DNA from: Lateolabrax maculatus
Lineage: Eukaryota > Chordata > Actinopteri > Acropomatiformes > Lateolabracidae
Reading direction: 5' to 3'
NCBI GenBank assembly: GCA_031216445.1
Contig: CM062206.1
Span: forward strand, 23,651,501-23,715,500
DNA: 64,000 nt
Shown: piece by piece, positions 22,763-35,245 of the stretch
Layout: every line of letters starts with the position of its first letter
Position numbering within the stretch: position 1 is the stretch's first letter
Notes under the pieces: model-generated
What the model was told of the DNA's origin: nothing
Seen by the model: only the letters and a program-made list of their open reading frames with translations
Database searches by the model: none
Made by a program: the position numbers and the translations under genes

Positions 22763-23110
22763 CATTGTAATCTTCCAGGAGAGAAGATTTGTCATTAGTA
22801 GAGCAATTAACAGTAGTGAATTGCCCCTTGTGGATAAGCAGTAAAAGAAAATGTGCCTGTGTTGAAAATGGAGGGTAGTGTGCAGGATAGAGGACTGACT
22901 CTGCTAGAAACGATTTCTCACAAAATGCTGCAGTCCTCCACATCCTGCCATTCAAAAATGACACCATGTAGACTGAAAAAAATGTGTCCTTTTTCTTTGG
23001 CACTGAAATCTTACAGGTGAGAAAAAAAATTGCAATTAGTATAACAAGTGACAGCAGTGAATTGCTCTGGTTGATAAGCAGCTAAAGGAAATCTAGTCTG
23101 CAGTGGAAGA
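22763..23110 (+). repeat. old tandem duplication, two about 110 bp copies 239 bp apart
   Basis: Copy 1 (22763-22873) and copy 2 (23002-23110) align along their length: AATCTTCCAGGAGAGAA versus AATCTTACAGGTGAGAA, then CATTAGTA/AATTAGTA, AGTGAATTGC in both and GATAAGCAG in both. Divergence is substantial. The duplication lies just downstream of slitrk2; its class is unknown. Confidence 0.7.
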
Positions 23111-25176
23111 CTCTAAACCATATCTTAAGAAGTAATGCCTTTTTTTAAAACGTCCGGGGATTGTGCATATATGTGTGCGTATTATCTTCCCCTGTGCATT
23201 TATAGGCCTGTCCTCCTCTCCTCCCCAGCCGTGTGACATGGGTGAACTGTGCTCCCCGCTCTAATGCTAATTCTGTTTTCTGTCCTTCAACTCCAGTTGA
23301 CATTGGCTCTTTGTATCCTCTGTGAATGGCCTCCCAGCGGCCAAATTCTTCTCTTCCCCCCTTTTCCCTTTTGTATGTCCCCGGCCCGCCACCCTCCTCC
23401 ACCTCCTCCTCTGTCTTTTGTCCTTCTGTTTTTTTTTTTCTTCCTCCCGCTGGATCTCTGCTGGCTATTGTGTAGCTGTCCAAGGTGCTGAAATGTTGCC
23501 GGCAACAGGGCTGTGTTCCAATCTGACGGCTGGGACCCACTCAGAGCCCCTGCGCAAGGAAGATGAGCAAGTTTTCACATTTGTTAGAGTTATGTTGCAC
23601 AGTGGTGTGCTTGGTGTGGCTCTGTACATATACTGAAAAGTCTGACTTTTTGCTGGAAATATTTTCCCATAAAATAGTTCTGACTGATAGCATGTAGGCT
23701 GGTTGTGTCTGCTGGTTTAATCTTTGTGTTGATCACTTCATGGCTTGGTTGCACACTGGAAACAGTATATTAACTCAAGGTCCATTTGCTCGCTTTTTCT
23801 GGTGCTTTCAACCACTTCTCCCGTTGAAAAATGGTCTTCTGACGACTGTGAAACGCAGTTTAGAGCTCTGGAAGAGGGCTAGTAAGTGAACCTTGAGGCA
23901 AGATGTATTTTCATGCATGTGGTTTTTGCCATTGATGCAAATTGAGTGACTTTTATTCTGAATTTGCTTTGTTGCTGCTTCATGTGAGCAATATCTTGCT
24001 GTTTATGAGGCATGCAGTGTTTTTGAGTTAACCAGTTAAAGGATAATTCTGGTGTGTTATAACTGCAGCCTCATTTTTATAATCCCAGCCATCATTTCTA
24101 ATGTTATGAAATCATTGTAGTCACAAATATAATCGCTGATGTGAAACGATGTCAAGAAACATGAGCGAGCGGTCAGATGATCAAACAGGCTGTAAACCAG
24201 CCAACAGTTCAACCAGATTATATAAAGCACTTTATTTTGAGATTAAACCGACAGTGAGCTTACCCAATATGATGCTAATAATGCCTCACTGCACAGGAAA
24301 CCTGTCACAATTCTTTCCCCTATACTAATCATAAACCGTATGTATTATATACAAATCAAACTGTTAGAAAGAATTCAATATACTTCACCATTTTATATAG
24401 AACAGAAAGTGATTTGTGTGCTTTTTTCCAAGATGTGAGTAGCTCCTCCACTTCCTCCACATCCACAGATCAAGCATGTTTTGATTGCTTTTTTTGCGTG
24501 TACTTCATTAGGTCACCTCGCCCATTTCAACACACTGAATACTAAAATTAGGTTGCTGTATGAAACTACAAAAATGAGAACAAAGTTCTGATAAACAAGA
24601 ATTCTCCTCATTATTGATTGGCTGCGTCAGACTCTGCAAGCCTCATTCGTATCCATCACTCTGGCAAGAATTGGGCCACTCACATCAGCGAATCCCTATC
24701 GGTTCACAATTTGTTCGTGATAGATTGTTTCAATAAACTAGTATTACCGGGCCTCGGGAACTTCAGTTTCACTCAGTAAGCAGAGTTTTGGATAATATTG
24801 TTTGCAGCAAAATTGTTTTCCAGAGTGAACAAGCTGCAGCTCTGAACACTTGAAAAAAACACTCTCCTTTAATGTTGTTTTGCTGTTACTTCTGCACGCA
24901 AACACCTCATTTACTCCAAATCCTGATATTTTCTCTACCAGTTCCCTCCTTTCTTTTCCCTTTTATGCATTTACTTGTGGCCCCCTTAGTGCCATAACTT
25001 TTTTTAGACGCTGTATCGAGTTGCTTTCATCCACGGTTTCTGGTGCAAAGGCACACGGTGAGCAGGGGGGATGCTGCGGTAAGCAAAGCTGTGAATGCTG
25101 TCATGTGGGCTTCCTTTTTAACAAGCTTCGCCATTTCAGCTGCCGTGTGAATGGGAGGGGAGAAGAAAGGGAGTGT

Positions 25177-25245
25177 GAGAGAGAGAGAGAGAGAGGGAAA
25201 GGAGAGAGGTCGGGAGAGATGAACGGAAGGGGGGGGGAGAGAGAG
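25177..25245. repeat. purine-rich (GA)n tract
   Basis: GA repeat at 25177-25195 followed by GA/GGGA-rich sequence to about 25245 including a run of nine G. Low complexity, not coding. Confidence 0.85.
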
Positions 25246-25354
25246 AGAGCTGTTCATTCCTCTCCTTTTCTGAAAATGGAGTGATTTTCCTTCCTTGGGC
25301 ACAATAGGTCCTCTGTGTCTCTTTAGTGGCAGTGAAGGAAAGAGAGGGTGTGCT

Positions 25355-25362
25355 CACACACA

Positions 25363-25399
<37 letters not shown>

Positions 25400-25430
25400 A
25401 CACACACACACACATATATACACACACACA
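25355..25430. repeat. (CA)n microsatellite
   Basis: A long CA tract with scattered T interruptions (CATTCACA, CATACACA, CATATATACACA). Confidence 0.95.
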
Positions 25431-25530
25431 GGGGATATAAGGGAGGGCTGGAACATGTGCAGCCTTGCACACCAATGAGGAAGCTTTCTGCCCAGAACAC
25501 TCTCCTCTCTTATCTTGCAGCCCTGGGACT

Positions 25531-25553
25531 GTGTGTGTGTGTGTGTGTGTGTC

Positions 25554-25584
<31 letters not shown>
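25531..25584. repeat. (GT)n/(GA)n compound microsatellite
   Basis: GT units to 25552, a CTGT link, then GA units to 25584, followed by a degenerate GTGA/GAGT stretch to about 25640. Confidence 0.95.
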
Positions 25585-25589
<5 letters not shown>

Positions 25590-26652
25590 TGAAAGAGTGT
25601 GTGAGTGAATGAGTAAGTGAGTGACTGAGTGAGTGAGTGAGAGCATTCATATATTCATTTACTGTAAGCGTGGACGCCAGTATCTCTGCGAGAAGTGTCT
25701 CTCTTTTTTCTTCTCAGATAAGATTGAAGTGTATAAATAGGTATTTTGTGGTCAATGCGCTCCCTCTTTTTCACTCCCTGTCTACCTCTCTCGCCCCTTC
25801 CCTCACTCCGTCTCCCCTCTTCCTGGCCCCTCTCTCTGAATGATATGATGGAGGACTATAAATTGGTATTCCTACAGTGTGGCTCAATGTGTGGATAAGC
25901 GATTCAGAGATGACTTTGAAGCATAAGGGCTGTCGCTTTGAGTTGATTTATAATAGGCGTTTCGAGGGCCTTTTCTGCGTGTGTGTGTGTGTGTACGTAA
26001 ATATGTGTGCTGGCGTTTTCTGACTTTTGTGCATTATGTTGTGTGTGACGCCGGCTTTTCACACATAAGATTTTAATCATTTTGCCGCAGATTGATTCAC
26101 TCCATTTTCCACTGTTCACTGGTGTGTGTATGTGTGTGTGTGTGTGCACACTCTATGATGTGTGTATCCTTATTCCATCAGTCAATTAAGCCGTTCCCCT
26201 TAACTCCTTTTCAATTATGTTCTTGTCATCTTGAGCTGTCATTTCTTATTCTGAGGTTTGTGTTTAATTTAAGCCACTGAGCACAGTGTTTCTATCTGAA
26301 AGTAATTGTTTTATTTAGCTTTGGCGACTTCCTCTCAGCTCCTTGCATCTGGACATTACCAAGGTGTCGTATTTACAAGAAGTGGATGGTGGGCAGGTGA
26401 TTTTAGTTTTTCGTTAAACTTTTGCCATAAACTTAAAATGTCTAAAAGAGAGACGGCAGGAGGATCACTGCTCCGAGTTTACTGTTGCTTCTTAAAGAGT
26501 TTGTAGAGTCTCTGTCTCGTTTGAGGTTTTGTGATAGTCTTGCTTTGGGGCACAATTTGTAGGGCCGCATTTGAGTCTACTTATGTTACTTTTTTATGCT
26601 TGTCTTCAAGTCAGCGTATACTCAAATTGCCTTCGGGCCAAAATGAGCTGTG

Positions 26653-27618
26653 GGCCCCTATTGAGTTCCCCCAGCCCTTTACGTCCAAAAATGCCTAGAA
26701 AACAACCAGTACTATATGGTTGATTTAACAGACATTTCTTCAAGAATGTCAGTACAATATCAACTAAATTATTAAATGCTAAAACTAGATGTTTCCACAG
26801 GGCCAAGACAGGACCTCAAGGTTATGAAGAATGTGGGAGCCGCCCTTAACATTTAGGGGCCCCTGGGGCTTTGTCTAGCCTTGCCCAGTCAGGCATCCTG
26901 CTTTGGATTATGAATAAGTATGATTCTGGATTACCATGATGCCAAAGTGGGCAACTGCCACAGAGCCGCAGACCCCCAGGGGCCCCTAAAGTGGCGTCAA
27001 ATAGGTTTTAATAGTTTAATTACATTTGTTAGAGAACCTGCACCACTAGTGTACATTATCAACCAACGCTCAAACGGTTCCTTCATTGTTACTTAATCTT
27101 GTGGCCCTGTCTTGGAGAGGGGGCCTATCAAAACTTTGATTTGATTTAGCTTATATTGGGCTTCAGGCTACAGGCTTGGGTCAGGTCTGAGCTAGATCCT
27201 TTGTAAATGTAATTTATAATGAGACCTGTTGTCTATGTCCTCGCGTGTCGGTGTTTGGTCCTCACATTGCAATGTTCAGTAGGAAGAGCAGACGAGACAG
27301 CCAATACCACTAAATAAAATAAAGCTAAACTGTAGCTTTGAGTCTCTGGTCAGATTTGGATCTCAAATGTAACACTACCAGTCATATTTTTAATTGGGTC
27401 AGATTTGTGTTAAATGAAATTAGCACAAATAAATGCACACAGAATAGCAGTGACTAGACTAATATTCCAGCACAGGAGCTTTGGTTGGTTCTTTGGTGCA
27501 TATAATAAAGCTGCCATGTATAGTCTGCTTGTGTGCCTGGTATTTGATGCTAACTTGGAACCAGCAATGTAAATACATGATGCACAAAAGGTGGTAGATG
27601 GGGTGTTCAATAGGGGCC
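26653..27618. mobile_element. possible non-autonomous element with inverted ends and internal hairpin
   Basis: GGCCCCTATTGA at 26653-26664 is the exact reverse complement of TCAATAGGGGCC at 27607-27618. Inside is a second, stronger inverted repeat: TTTAGGGGCCCCTGGGG (26852-26868) and CCCCAGGGGCCCCTAAA (26974-26990), 17 bp perfect. The repeated GGGGCCCC words suggest one family of related modules. Boundaries and class are uncertain, and no target-site duplication was found. Confidence 0.4.
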
Positions 27619-28109
27619 TAACAGATACAATTTGCCCGGGGACCTCTAATATTTACTTCTGGCTGAGCCCTGACTCAAGAGGTTTCACTCTTTCCATGTC
27701 AGTGACCATAACATGTGACTTGGTGATCTGTGAATAGCTGCAATTGCAAATGAAGTGACCCTCTATTAACTCTCCAGTCAGACTAGATTAACCTGATCAG
27801 CCTTAAACAGGTTTCTATTCAGTGGAAGGACCTAGATGACCCTTTTAAAACTCCGTGATGTGTATGCACGCATCACACTCATGTGATACAATCAGCCATT
27901 TATGCAGAGCTATCAGACAGAAATTCTCTCGGCAATGTGCCATGTCTGTGGAAGATTTACTGTTTGAAAGAGAAAAAGGGGGAGAAACATTACTTAGTCT
28001 AAGTATCTTCAGCAGACCCTCAATGGCACACGCAAGATTAGCAAAACACAAGTCTGCGTCTGTGATTTAAAGAGGCAAACGCACTCTGTCAAGCTGTCCC
28101 CCTGCTCCA

Positions 28110-28260
28110 CAGCAGACGGCGGAGCAGTCAACCAAGCAGATACAGTGACGTGAGGTGGTTACATGTAATTAGAATGTAATTAACTCATTTGCATGTAATA
28201 ACAAAGCCTCATTAAATATTAATGTTATTGTGGTGGTGCTTGATTGGATTATTGATTTAC
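28110..28260. promoter_or_regulatory. candidate enhancer with adjacent POU and SOX motifs
   Basis: A run of homeodomain-type cores (TGTAATTAGA, TGTAATTAAC) precedes an octamer ATTTGCAT at 28187-28194. This is followed 4 bp later by the SOX-type TAACAAAG at 28199-28206, and then by CATTAAATATTAATG. Dense AT-rich motifs of this sort are typical of conserved developmental enhancers near neuronal genes. It lies 7 kb downstream of slitrk2. Conservation cannot be judged from one sequence. Confidence 0.35.
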
Positions 28261-28579
28261 AGTTTTTCTTCTAAAGACTGTCGTTAGCTGTTATCTTGTT
28301 TACTTAGTTTTTTTCAAATGTTACAATGATAGATTAAAGCTGCACTTATTGTTATTCTTCATATTGACAAGAGATAAAATGATTATGTGTAATGTGAAAG
28401 ATGTTGCTTGTAGTGATAAACCCACGTAGAATTACCAACCAACTGCAGTTTTCCTCAGATCGATAGAGCTTTTAAGCCTCTTGTTGCTCATGGTTTTTGG
28501 ACAAACTCCTTTCTAAACCACTTAGTTTCCAGTTAACAGAAGGCAACTGTTTCCAGCAGGAAACCTCTGATAAACCCAC

Positions 28580-28745
28580 CGAGTGCTGTTTTCCTGGCAG
28601 TTAATGTTAAACAGAGAAAGTTAGCGACTAGGTGGTGAACATAGTGGAGCATTTAGAGCCAGATATCCTGATCCTAATAGTTCCCTTAGGAGCTGGTGGA
28701 GACCAAAAAATCGAGCTACAGAGAGGGGTGAATTACTTTTTCTAG
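28580..28745 (+). repeat. dispersed repeat family A, copy 1
   Basis: Shares ordered words with two other places in the window: GCTGTTTTCCTGGCAG, GTGAACATAGTGGAGCATTT, AGGAGCTGGTGGAGACCAAA and AGAGGGGTGAAT. It is a diverged partial copy of a repeat I recognise as common in fish but cannot class. Confidence 0.65.
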
Positions 28746-30139
28746 TGGCAGGGTGAAGGAGTGGCTATAAAAATGGTCCTGCATCTGCTAGGTTCTAGTT
28801 TAATCACTTTTATATCATGACTATTGCTGAAATTATTGAAAACAACTAAACTCTCAACAGAATTAATGTTAATCATCAATTCAGTCATTCATAAAATACA
28901 AATAGCCACATCTCAAATGGTAGGATCTCTCTGTTTTATATCAGTGTAAAAACTGAATGTCTTTAGGTTTGGGACTGTTCACATTCAATGTTTCCTAACA
29001 AAACTCATTGTATGTGTCCTTGAGGCCTAACAAACTCATAAAACCAAGCCAATTTTGAGAGTATTTTTGAAACCTGCATTGTTTCCATTCATTCTTCTTT
29101 TGTGCCTTTTGTCGGCATATTGGTATATTAGTGCAATAGTCTGAAACTGCTGGCATTAAGTGTATTGAATCTTTGTATAACTGTTAGTTGCAGCCCTGTA
29201 TTGGACATCACTGTATTGGTAGAAAGTTTGATTGTAGTGTGTTACGTTGTTGGCACTGAACCCTACTGCAGCACAGAGTAAGACACTCACTCACCTACAG
29301 GATGTCAGAGGGGTATTAGAGAGTTGTATTTGGCAGTGCAATCTATCAGCCGCTCTTTGTTCCTGGTATCTTCAGGCAGTGATGTCGTGTATATGACACT
29401 GACTGCAGCGGCTGATTTCCAGTGTGATAAGAACGGTTTAGCTCGTCTGTGTAAAGGGTTGAATGTCAGAGGTGTACGAAGCAGTCCGGCAGATTGTGTT
29501 GCACTGCAGTATTCAGTATTCCGACAGGATCCGGCAGAAAAACTGCATTTGTAATTTGACTTTTAATGTTCTGTATCTGACAGCCAAAAGTGTATGGGCC
29601 AGATCATCTATCATAAGTCACCATAATCAACATAAGCTGTTAAAAACAAACATTTTACGATCAAATCTGCCTTTCTGCCAATGATTCAATAACTCAGCTG
29701 CCCTTTTGGAGATTAAAAGGTTTCGGCAGTGGACAGACTTATTTGGTTTCAATTCATTCAAGCTCTTACATGCTGCTTTACGCTGATCAAGGTTCTTGTA
29801 CTTTCCCCTATCAGTCTACAGTATTGGATATCAGAGATGTTGAACCTTGTTGTATCTGTTTCAGGGCTGGATTCAATCCAGCAGAGTGATACCACTTTGA
29901 TCCAAAGTGCTTTGGTATTGGGTGTAAGAGGTTGTCTTGCAAGTTGTATCTGACTACATCTGCAGTGTTAGGTTTAAACTGCCTGGACTTTCATAAGATG
30001 GAGTCTTAAAATGTGTTTTTCAGGTATTAAAAGTGGGAGTATGTTTCGTCAATACTACATAACACAATATGGTGACATGGAAATAATGTCACCAAAATAA
30101 CTTGTAAGATCAATTAGATCCTAACACTTTGTTATACTC

Positions 30140-30570
30140 TTTTGTCCCTAAATTACCATACTAGTGTTTAACTTCTCAGGTAAAAATCATCATAACTTTT
30201 TTTTATTTCTAATGCAGTCTGGATAGTTTTCGATTTTTTTATATATTTTCTTCCCATTCCAGATAGCCATTGATTTCCATTAATGTCCATACAGTACGGA
30301 ACTTCAACTACTTGAGCTGTGTGAACCCTCACAATAAACATGAATCATGGTCAACATGAATTATTGATTTTCATACAGTAAATACATAAATGGAAATCAA
30401 TGGATAGTAGGAATAGTAGAATAAACTCATTTGATATTCTAAAACTGTCTACCCTGCATTAGAAAATTGGCAGCAAAAGTGTAATGTATACATGATTGTA
30501 GCAGAAGTTGCAAAACAACTAAAACTTGCCAACACACTGGTATGGTCCTGTAATGATAGGACAGTAAAAA
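30140..30570. mobile_element. foldback (long inverted repeat) element
   Basis: Nested, ordered inverted arms around a centre near 30335. The inner pair is CCATTGATTTCCATT 30267-30281 with AATGGAAATCAATGG 30389-30403, 15 bp perfect. The middle pair is TTTCTAATGCAG 30206-30217 with CTGCATTAGAAA 30454-30465, 12 bp perfect. The outer pair is ACCATACTAGTGTTT at 30155 with the reverse complement of ACCATACCAGTGTGT near 30545. Together they imply a diverged palindrome of about 430 bp. This fits a MITE or foldback transposon; no transposase is present. Target-site duplication not seen. Confidence 0.65.
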
Positions 30571-32814
30571 CAAATGTGGTTAAGATTATCTAAAACCATT
30601 GTTTTTACCCATTTGTTTTTAAAAGTCATCTCAATATCGACAGCATAGTTTGCAAAATGGTTAGCTCTGATGTCAAGTTTATTTTAATGTTTGTGGTGAA
30701 TGTGCTAAAGAATGAAAAACTAATGATATGGCCCTAAAACCCTAAAATCAAAAGATAATTCAGGTTTACTACAAGTTGGGCCATAATTTCTATATAAACA
30801 TCACCAAATTGATTATTTGTTTCTGGACAAGGCTAAAAAAGTCAAATGGGGCAAGACACACAAGCAATCAGATGAGCAGGCTGGTGTAGCATAGGGAAAC
30901 TGAGGAAGCACTATAATGCTCAGTACAGTAGGTCAAATTGAACCAGGAAGTGGGTCTGTAAACTGTGACGGGTGTTTACAATAATATCATTTAACTGTTG
31001 ACCTTTGTTTTTCTCTTCTAAATAAGTTCATGACCAGGGGGTTTCTTTACAGCCTTTGTGCTTTTTCTGATTGTTCGTGTTTCTTTCCCCACCAAATTAT
31101 TTTAAGTGATGTAACTGTGTTCCCATATCTCAGTAATTCAGAAGAGAAAGCAAGACCCAGATTATTAATAAACCAGAGTTATCTTTTGAACATAACCAAA
31201 GCTGTGTTTAGAGGGAAAAAAAGAACTGAAGCTTGTTGCAATGCTTTCAACTGTATCTCATAGACTATGCTCAGTGAACAAACCATCATATGAGGTTGAA
31301 ACCAAGATTTGTTTTTGGTCAAACTACCATTTCCAAGGTCAAGAATAACCTTTCACTCTCAATGACTAAAGCTGTATTATACTTGACCTCACATTAACCC
31401 TTAGCTAACCTTTTCACATGCCAGGTATCTGAAAATCATGTTGTCTGCGCTCAGATGACAATATGTGCAGTGGAGAGGTCTTTAAGGTAGTTGTACACTA
31501 CTACACTGTTTCTGTAAGTTGTAAGTTGTTCAGCTAGATGAATGTGGTCCATCCTTGTTACTGGTTGTATGACATCCTTTAGATAGTTCTACAGAAGTGG
31601 ATCTCAGTTTTCCCAGCTGAACCGAGGTGCTAAATTGCAGATGGGATTAGAGTTTGCTCCATCTCCAATCCTGGGTTTGTTTCGAGGTCGAAGGAGCTTT
31701 ACCAAGAGGCACTTCCTGTGACAGGAGGATGTAGAGAGAATCAATTACAGAGAGAGAGCGGAGGAGAGAGGGAAGACTGGCAAAAGGGGAGGAAAATAGA
31801 AATACAGCAGGATGATGGAAGCCAGGACATGGGAGAGAAGAGATGGAGAAGGGAATCAATAGACCTGGGTCAATAGGCTTATTGGACGTGGTTTTTCCAA
31901 GAAGGAATCCTATTCATGCATGTGTAGGAATCGTGTGTGTGTGTGTGTGTTATCTTGATCTGGTCACTGTTGGTCAAAAGGGATTTTCCACAATTCTATG
32001 GTTAATAGAAAGTAATAGCATGAGACTTCTGTACAGCCCAGGGGTGAGAGGGTAGGAGATTGGTGGGGGGGTGAGCACGGTGAAGTCACAATGAAAAAGA
32101 GAGACAGAGAGAGCAAAAGGAAACAAATTTAAGAGAACCCACCTTTGAGGCCTGTTTAGTCATTCAGAATTAATTTTCTCAAACGGAGCTGCCTCACTTT
32201 GAATTACAGTGAAATCAATGCAGATCTACACTACAGATCTACAGTCTTGTTGTGGAGTGGCTGCTGTCTGAAACAGTATTTACACAGAAATCAAAAAGTC
32301 AGATTGTAAACTTATAGGCTTCGTATAATATTTACCGAAAATATATAGGTAAAGTTTCAAGCACAGGGCCCATCTATAAATCAAGGTCTCAAGATTAAAA
32401 AAAATGCACAACCTGCCTAAAGGCCCTTTAATGGGCATATTCCCAGATGTTATTAATCAAATTGCTATAAACTACTTGCTGCACACTAAACCCAGGAGCT
32501 TTGGGGCACATGAGGGTCCAGGATTCTGGGGCATTTGCCCGCTTCTTTGCTGATTTGGTAAACCACTGTTGGTCATGGTGTTTTACACATACTGCTGGAA
32601 TCGGTGTCACTCTTTTCTCCAACAACTATTGTGGATTAACATCCATAGATCTCAAATAACATAGAAAGGCACTCCTTCAAACTTTAGATCCTCCCTAATA
32701 AATATAAGTATTCCAGGTGATGATTGTCAGGAGCTAATGTAGCACAAAGTTTCATGGTGCACACTACCATAATGTAAACACTATTCATTTAACCAAAATA
32801 AAAGTCTAAAAAAC

Positions 32815-32972
32815 AAGGTCCATTTACTGGAAAATTTGGCTTTTAGCCACATCTCTTCATCAGCAAATTGAGTTTCTTGGACGGATGTGTCTGGATGGAG
32901 CAAACCCCATCCACTGATGACGGTCGCAGAATGTGACTGAAAGCTCTGGAAACATTTCAACAAATGGACCTT
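32815..32972. mobile_element. MITE-like element with 11 bp terminal inverted repeats
   Basis: AAGGTCCATTT at 32815-32825 and its exact complement AAATGGACCTT at 32962-32972 bound a 158 bp segment, with weaker pairing further in. The size fits a short non-autonomous DNA element. No obvious target duplication flanks it. Confidence 0.5.
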
Positions 32973-34614
32973 CTGCAGAGAATTTCTTTGTTACAATATT
33001 GTTTACAACCTATATACCTAAATACAACCTAAATAATGAACCTTCAAGCTATGGATGCAGCACAAAGTAGAGCAGGGGCTTTCCTTTTCAAGGTTCAAAA
33101 ATGTAGTTTGCAGACAAGGTTTATGGTAAAAATGCATTTTAAAAGTCACAATAACCAAAACATCACAATAAAAGAATAAAAACTCTTAACAACAATAAAA
33201 CACTAAACCAATCATCTCTACATACACGGCTCAGTGTCGATTGTTTGCACTTTAAATGGACTGCTGCTTTTCTGCGTGGCTCAGCCCAAAGTGGAGAAAG
33301 TTTTCCTCTCCTACCAAACACTTCACCAGTCAAGACAACACACACAAGTCTTCTGGGAAACAGTGAGCTGCTATCATACACTCAATGATTGATTTGTTTA
33401 TTTGTTTAGCAGTTTTCTTGCTTCACATTGATTCTTTCTTCCTTGTTACTTCTTCGCTAGTATGTACATTTTTTACCACCAACATTGCTTCATTCTTTTT
33501 TCTTGCTTATTCCTTCCAATTGATGTCTACAGAGTCCCTTGGGGGTCATATAAGAAATAAGAAAAAACATTCATGTGGCAAGGTACTGTAGCATTTTAAA
33601 CACTATTTAATAAACCATGAACACGGATTGTACATTGTTTGTAGGTATTGCTAAACTAAAACAGTTTAGTAGCTGTTCTGGAGCTTTTGATCATACTGTC
33701 GATATCCTGTGACAACCACGTATCTCTAAAAATGTCAACTTTTCACGAGCTAAGAGAATCATTTTCTCAATCCAAATATTTACATACACTTTGTCTCTCA
33801 AAATATCTGAAAAAAATCTAATTCATCAGATTTGGAAATACATGTTTTTTCACAGAACAGAGACAATATGGACAACTGGGCATTCTTTTCTCCTGATGAA
33901 GACCATGTGGTATGATCAAAAGAGCAGCTGCTGCTGTTTCCAAGGATAAGACTAAACTGAACCACGGCTATGATAGGCCAATGAATTTGTATGATGCACT
34001 TAATCGACTTCATATAAGTCAGTCACAGCTTGTTACCCACTGACATGTTCCTCTTTCTTCTATGTACAAGCTAGCCTATTACTGTACTCAGAATACCATA
34101 TAACCCCTATATATTCCTCTGTACATTCCTGCAGTGCCCCACTCAATCTTTGTAACATGCAGTTCATGTGTTGTAAGTACGATTTAGCCAGGTAACATAT
34201 ACACCTGGCATTTACACCCGCCAGTATACACATTAAATCCAATTTTCCCTTTGCCGTGCTAAAATGGGAAATCCTCTCACACTTCACTTCCTGTCATTAC
34301 ATTTCCTTCAAAATCAGCTAACGGCTCAACACCCTGCCTCACTTCCGCACATTTCCATTTCTGCTATTCCAGCCTGTTTGATTGGCTTTATTTTCCATCT
34401 ACACAGCTCCCTAACACCACCTCAGACCCCAGCACATTCACACTCTGCTGTGGATGGGGCCAGACTCGTCCGCCGGGATGATTTACATGCAGATCTTGAA
34501 TTCATTTTGAGCCCATTTACACTCGGATTGGGTGTTTGTGCTCTGGGAAAAAACAATCCAGTCACCCAGATTGCACGTCGATACAAGCACTAGAGGAGGT
34601 CTCCGATGAATATT

Positions 34615-34930
34615 GTAAATTGGGGGGATGATGAGGAGGGGAGGGAGTGAGGAAGGTGAGGAGCAAATACGAGATGACGGTTTGATTACAGGAGATAAAG
34701 AGAGAGAATTTCTCAGTTCATTTCTTCCACGCACATCTCGACTGAACTCTCTTCGGGGTCCATCAAAGCATCTCTCCCTCTCACTTAACCAAACCATCTT
34801 TCAGGAGTTTTCGTGTATTTTCGAGTGCACAAAGCGATTCGGCCAACGTTTACTTCAGGCTCGGGAGGTTAGGGAGCGCGGGGGGGAAGAGAAGAGAAAA
34901 AAACGAAAGGGAGAGAAGGCGGAATGCGAG
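34615..34930. repeat. purine-rich low-complexity stretches
   Basis: Two G/A-rich runs, 34620-34720 and 34860-34925, with G tracts of six to seven. They yield misleading Glu/Arg/Gly-rich frames. No other gene sign. Confidence 0.6.
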
Positions 34931-35124
34931 GCGCCTCACGCACACTCTTTCGTTATTTCTATTTTCCTTTCGGTGCTGCTCAGCTGAACTCTATTTGGAT
35001 TCTATCATTGAATCTCTCCATTTAATTTCCTTCCTAATTAGCTGCCTTTCATTCCCTGGGAATGTGCTGTCTGCTGCCCAGGCTAGCTGCTGCGGTCTGT
35101 TGACATGCCAGCACTCAGAGTGTG

Positions 35125-35128
<4 letters not shown>

Positions 35129-35160
<32 letters not shown>

Positions 35161-35203
35161 TAAGATGGTAGCTGTGGGGGGAGAGCCAGTCAGTGCTGAA
35201 GTG

Positions 35204-35241
<38 letters not shown>
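35129..35241. repeat. two (GT)n microsatellites
   Basis: GT tracts at 35129-35158 and 35204-35241, 46 bp apart, in the same orientation. Confidence 0.95.

Positions 35242-35245
<4 letters not shown>

Larger units (their letters stand above)
23111..26652. other. intergenic downstream of slitrk2, microsatellite-rich
   Basis: Apart from the simple repeats listed separately there is a pyrimidine-rich stretch at 23340-23450. Long frames here are products of low complexity. No gene. Confidence 0.5.

Noticed and set aside
25295..25646. Overlapping frames rich in His-Thr or Cys-Val
   Set aside because: Direct translations of CA/GT and GA microsatellites.
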